Below, piece by piece: positions 7,040-9,582 of a DNA stretch of 9,582 nucleotides. The notes under the pieces were generated by a model. That model saw only the letters and a program-made list of their open reading frames with translations, had not been told where the DNA came from and ran no database searches. Source of the stretch: Spirochaetales bacterium (GTDB lineage Bacteria; Spirochaetota; Spirochaetia; DSM-27196; SLST01); assembly GCA_007130265.1 (NCBI GenBank), contig SLST01000084.1, positions 1 to 9,582 on the forward strand. The letters are read 5' to 3'. Numbering within the stretch: the first letter of the stretch is position 1; each line of letters starts with the position of its first letter. Both the position numbers and the translations under genes were made by a program.

Positions 7040-7414
7040 ATGGCGGGCAGACCAGATTCCGGTTCCATTGAAGCGATCGCAGCGGCGGAGAACCGCCGCA
7101 ACGCCTCACATTGGCGCAATCTCGCACGACGGCAGGATGCACTCAGGAGCGAAGCATGACGCCTGGTGCCCTTGCTCCTCGCCTGTGATCCGGGAATCAC
7201 GCGGATCCGTCTCATCGGCTCGGCCCTGCCCCGGCGCCGGATTCGCCCTGACTCAGACCTTGATCTCGTCGTGGAAGGTTCCACGCGCTTCCCCGAGTGC
7301 CTGAGAGTCGTGGAGGAGTCCTAGTGGCCGGTGGATCTTGTCGAGTGGGAAACGCTCTCGGATCCGTTCAGGGGCGTTGTAGACCGCGACGCCGAGGTCC
7401 TGTATGGCTCGTGA
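7040..7414 (+). pseudogene. MNT-family nucleotidyltransferase (MntA-like antitoxin) broken by two in-frame stops
   Basis: Read in a single frame through two stops, this gives 124 codons of a minimal nucleotidyltransferase. Codons 1-39 form an N-terminal helical region (SIEAIAAAENRR and onward), interrupted by TGA at 7157-7159. The NTase core follows: IRLIGSALPRRRIRPDSDLD (codons 56-75) with Gly60-Ser61 and Asp73/Asp75. After a TAG at 7322-7324 comes WPVDLVEW with the third acidic residue Asp99, then the usual ending AEVLYGS. No shift in frame is needed, so decay is by point mutation; both stops could come from single C-to-T changes (CGA to TGA, CAG to TAG). In intact modules MntA modifies and silences the HEPN toxin encoded beside it. 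The remnant overlaps the HEPN gene by 11 nt, the typical arrangement. A sequencing error at both sites is unlikely but cannot be excluded. Confidence 0.8.
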
Positions 7415-7796
7415 CCGGGACGACTACAGCCGCCTGCTGACCGAGCTCGACGCGGATATCGAATCCCTGCGGCTGGTCAGCGAGACGAATCGTCGCTCCC
7501 TCGACCGCATCACCGGTGGGGCGGTCGACGAGTTCGACTATGCGGCCCTCGCGTACACGATCCACAACAGCTACGGTGTAATCGAGGGCTACTGCCTCAG
7601 AGTCGCCAAGTTCTACGAGAACGGGCTGGAGGGGGACTCCTGGCACGCAGACATCCTGCGACGGATGACCCTCTCCATACCAGAGCTGCGCCCCGCTCTC
7701 CTCGCTTTCGAGACCGCACACGCACGGTTCGGCGCGACCCTCGACGAAATCCGTGAATGCTTGACTGCCGACGGGTCCGCTGATCCGGGCGCCTGA
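7404..7796 (+). CDS. HEPN (HepT-like) protein, probably C-terminally truncated
   Basis: 130 residues, ATG preceded at 6 nt by GAGG (7394-7397). The N-terminal coiled-coil-like part and the central helices (AALAYTIHNSYGVIEGYCLR, residues 47-66; DSWHADILRRM, 78-88; SIPELRPALLAFETA, 91-105) match the HepT-like HEPN family that partners MNT nucleotidyltransferases. Members normally continue after this ETA segment with a helix holding the RNase motif R-x4-6-H, often followed by Tyr. Here the protein instead runs ARFGATLDEIRECL and then a short Ala/Gly/Asp tail, with no such motif, and none is recognisable in the 97 bp that follow. I infer loss of the catalytic end. With the broken neighbour this looks like a dead MNT-HEPN toxin-antitoxin module. 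It may still fold, but toxicity is not expected. Confidence 0.7.
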   Translation: MARDRDDYSRLLTELDADIESLRLVSETNRRSLDRITGGAVDEFDYAALAYTIHNSYGVIEGYCLRVAKFYENGLEGDSWHADILRRMTLSIPELRPALLAFETAHARFGATLDEIRECLTADGSADPGA

Positions 7797-7893
7797 CCCG
7801 GCGGGTACCTCCGGCCCACTCGAAGCCCGCGGTCCCCCGTGGCAACCGGGCTGCTGCGGGCTCGCGTTCTCATCAGTTTGAAGAAGCAGCTGT

Positions 7894-8505
7894 GTGACTC
7901 AACACAGAAGTTCTGGTACGCAGTACTACAGCCACCAGTCGTACCCAACAGGGTTCTTCGGAACTACCATGACAAGTGTTCGAGATTGGGACATTGCCGA
8001 AAACCGAACGCTCTACGCATGCTGGATTCCATGGGAAATAGGAATGATCGGACCGGCCGGAGGAATCATCTTCTATGATGCTGGCTACTCTGCCTACTAT
8101 GACGACGATTGGCGATTCCTCGAGGCAGCGCCCGCTGCGGCGGAAGCGCGTCTTCCTTGGGGAGGAAGGGGAGCCGCGATTGCCACCGGTACTGATATCG
8201 GATGGGGTTTCGTGAACACCGAGCGGATCGTCTCGGCACTAGGTACTGGTACGCAGTATGCCGCACGTCACTGCAGTACCAACAGCCACAACGGCTACAG
8301 GGACTGGTTCTTACCGTCAAGAGCAGAGCTGCAACGGATGTGGTGGAGTCGGTCGATCATCGGCGACATGCGAGACAACACCAGTTACTGGAGCTCGTCG
8401 CAATCTGACGCAGAGAGCGCATGGAGACGAAACTTCATTACCGGAGAGAGTGTCACAGCGTGGAAGAGTGGTGAGTACTACGCTCGGCCGATCAGGAGGT
8501 TCTGA
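7894..8505 (+). CDS. DUF1566/Lcl-type C-terminal domain protein with an InlB-repeat remnant, likely N-terminally truncated
   Basis: 203 residues. The body matches the DUF1566 (Lcl-like, fibrobacter/spirochaete-type) domain: IGPAGGIIFYD (52-62), WRFLEAAP (73-80), IATGTDIGWGFVNTERIV (96-113), GYRDWFLPSRAELQRM (134-149), SYWSSSQ (164-170) and ARPIRRF at the end. Just before it, DWDIAENRTLYACW (31-44) resembles the end of a Listeria-Bacteroides/InlB B repeat (compare the usual TLYAKW). Proteins of this build are normally secreted or lipid-anchored, with a signal peptide and several repeats. Here there is no signal peptide, and an in-frame TGA at 7879-7881 stops any extension. The start is either GTG 7894 (AAGAAG 7 nt before) or ATG 7969. 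I infer a 5'-truncated, perhaps unexpressed, surface-protein gene. Its ligand is unknown. Confidence 0.7.
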   Translation: MTQHRSSGTQYYSHQSYPTGFFGTTMTSVRDWDIAENRTLYACWIPWEIGMIGPAGGIIFYDAGYSAYYDDDWRFLEAAPAAAEARLPWGGRGAAIATGTDIGWGFVNTERIVSALGTGTQYAARHCSTNSHNGYRDWFLPSRAELQRMWWSRSIIGDMRDNTSYWSSSQSDAESAWRRNFITGESVTAWKSGEYYARPIRRF

Positions 8506-8563
8506 GCGTGAGCTGCCACAGAGATGAAGGTCGGGCGGATGTCGAGCATTCGTCAGTTTGTCA

Positions 8564-9517
8564 TTACCGAGCCCGGGCTCGCGTCCTGAGCTCCTGGTAG
8601 AGACGAACCATCGCGTATGTGTCGAGTTCGCGGTACCGCCTCAGGGACTCCGCGAAAGCGAGACGTCTGGACTCATCGGCGGCAGAAATCATCTCCCTCC
8701 ACGCATGCTGCGCAAGATCACCGCTCTGTACCTCCAGCGTAGCATACGTGAGCTCGGGAACGAGGACCGGAAGAACGTTCTTAATTGAATTCGAGCCACC
8801 GCAACCGGGTTCAAAGTAATGGTCACGAAAGACCGAAAGGAGGTCGAAGGACCGGTTGAGTTGTCCGTCGAGGTGACGCCGGTGTTCCGGAAACCGAAGA
8901 GAGAGGTCTCGCAGTTCGCGCTGTTCGAAGGAAGCGTTGTACGCGACGATGGTACCGACACGGCCGATCGCCCTGACCAGGGTTTCCGCCAGAACTCTGC
9001 GCGGATCGGTGGTACCGGAATGCAGGTACTCCTTGTGCTTTGTGCTGCCGTTGGTCTGCCTGATATGGAGCGGGTACTCGAGCCTGGCCAGGGCATCGAT
9101 CATGGCCGTCCAGAGTATCAGTGACTCTCCTTTCTGGGAGAGCTCAACGTAGCGACGCTGACTCCCGGAGAACTTGAAGGAGCCGGGCACATCAACGAAA
9201 CCGGTCACCTCCTGCTCGACGAGCGCATCGATGTTCCTGGCGCGGAATCGGCTCTTCTGTGCGTCGGCGACAACCTCGACGGTGAATCCTGCAAGCCACA
9301 CGAGCGCGCCGAGAACCGCCGGCGGACCGAGCGCCATCCTCGTCCGGCTTGTCAGCTCCGCAAGCGCCGCCGCGATGGTGAAGCCGACCCAGAGCCCCTG
9401 CAGCGCCCAGACATTGAGGAAGCGGAGGAACGACGACTTGAGATCGTCGAACCGAGCGTCCGTCGACCTCTGGAGCAAGCCCGACTGCAGAAACGGCCAC
9501 CGCGACGTGGGTGGCAC
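8564..9517 (-). pseudogene. Chimeric ORF: DUF1295 membrane-protein fragment fused to a DUF2779 nuclease-like fragment
   Basis: A 317-codon ORF made of two unrelated families. Residues about 19-93 (DARFDDLKSSFLRFLNVWAL, two hydrophobic segments at 36-55 and 64-84, then EVVADAQKSRFRA) are the middle of a DUF1295 (steroid 5-alpha-reductase-like) protein; its signature GLWxxSRHPNYFGE end is missing. From RNIDALVEQE (94) to the end it matches DUF2779, an RNase H-fold nuclease-like family: VDVPGSFKFSGSQRRYVE, DPRRVLAETL, IVAYNASFE (190-198), SIKNVLP, and RELDTYAMVRLY (296-307). DUF2779 proteins normally read YPLYFLDFET followed by about 20-30 residues. Here YPL (148-150) is joined to HIRQTNGSTKHKEYL, so the first acidic motif is deleted. 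The first ~18 residues are out of frame with DUF1295. I regard the ORF as fused debris, though it is open and could be expressed. Confidence 0.75.
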
Positions 9518-9582
9518 TTCCGGTCAGGTCGAAGAAACGTTCCGACTGGACCAGATAGGCGGGGACGAAGGCGAGCAGGTTC
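9465..9582 (-). pseudogene. N-terminal fragment of the DUF1295 gene in another frame, running off the window
   Basis: On the minus strand from 9581 the frame reads NLLAFVPAYLVQSERFFDLT followed by GSATHVAVAVSAVGLAP, which is the N-terminal membrane region of DUF1295 proteins. It stops matching at about 9470. The continuation of the family (DARFDDLK) appears at about 9460 in a different frame. Roughly 30 residues that normally lie between are absent, so a deletion with frameshift occurred here. The 5' end is beyond the window. Confidence 0.65.

Noticed and set aside
7040..7414. Programmed readthrough or selenocysteine use at the TGA and TAG
   Set aside because: Two different stops are involved, no selenocysteine insertion-like hairpin is apparent, and the partner gene is also damaged; decay is simpler.
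7824..7862. AGCCCGC/GCGGGCT inverted repeat between the HEPN and DUF1566 genes as a terminator or integron attC site
   Set aside because: The loop is 25 nt with competing pairings, no T-run follows, and the attC core sequences are not present.
8568..8581. Perfect 14-bp palindrome CGAGCCCGGGCTCG as a terminator between convergent genes
   Set aside because: It lies inside the last codons of the minus-strand ORF, would form only a 5-bp stem with 4-nt loop, and has no T-run on either side.
1..9582. CRISPR array, tRNA/rRNA genes, insertion sequences
   Set aside because: No regularly spaced repeats, no tRNA-like cloverleaf and no transposase motifs were seen by eye.

Overview
The window is an accessory 'defence island' segment from a bacterial chromosome of moderately high GC content, apparently in the 50s % by eye. 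The taxon cannot be fixed from this stretch. The DUF1566/Lcl-type protein with a Listeria-Bacteroides (InlB B) repeat remnant, plus the MNT-HEPN, DUF2779 and DUF1295 remnants, is a mix I associate with free-living Spirochaetota, but that is a tentative inference.

Layout. Left part (1-4126, plus strand): the 3' portion of mcrB, whose frame is open to the window edge, overlaps mcrC. Together they encode a type IV methylation-dependent restriction enzyme. mcrC overlaps by 4 nt a small gene for a helix-turn-helix (excisionase/MerR-like) protein, followed by a second, paralogous gene. The two products share an uncharacterised N-terminal domain of about 70-78 residues that aligns without gaps, and a C-terminal HTH. 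A HigA-like antitoxin gene follows without any recognisable HigB toxin.

Middle (4148-7028, minus strand): an apparently intact AbiE type IV toxin-antitoxin pair (abiEi then abiEii, 4-nt overlap) lies convergent to higA. It has a good promoter whose predicted start site falls on the AbiEi start codon, and a palindrome over the -10. Upstream of it is a beta-propeller (WD40-like) protein of unknown role, with a short hairpin immediately after its stop.

Right part (7040-9582) is decaying. An MNT-type nucleotidyltransferase gene keeps all its catalytic motifs in one frame but has two in-frame stops. Its overlapping HEPN partner has lost the C-terminal part expected to carry the RNase motif. A DUF1566 protein follows that looks N-terminally truncated. 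Finally, a minus-strand ORF is a chimera: a frameshifted fragment of a DUF1295 membrane protein joined in frame to a DUF2779 exonuclease-like fragment that has lost its first catalytic motif.

Read together, the left and middle are probably functional immunity and addiction modules, and the right side is a zone of gene erosion and fusion. The most promising unknown is the pair of paralogous HTH proteins translated with McrBC. No tRNA, rRNA, CRISPR array, transposase or integrase was seen.
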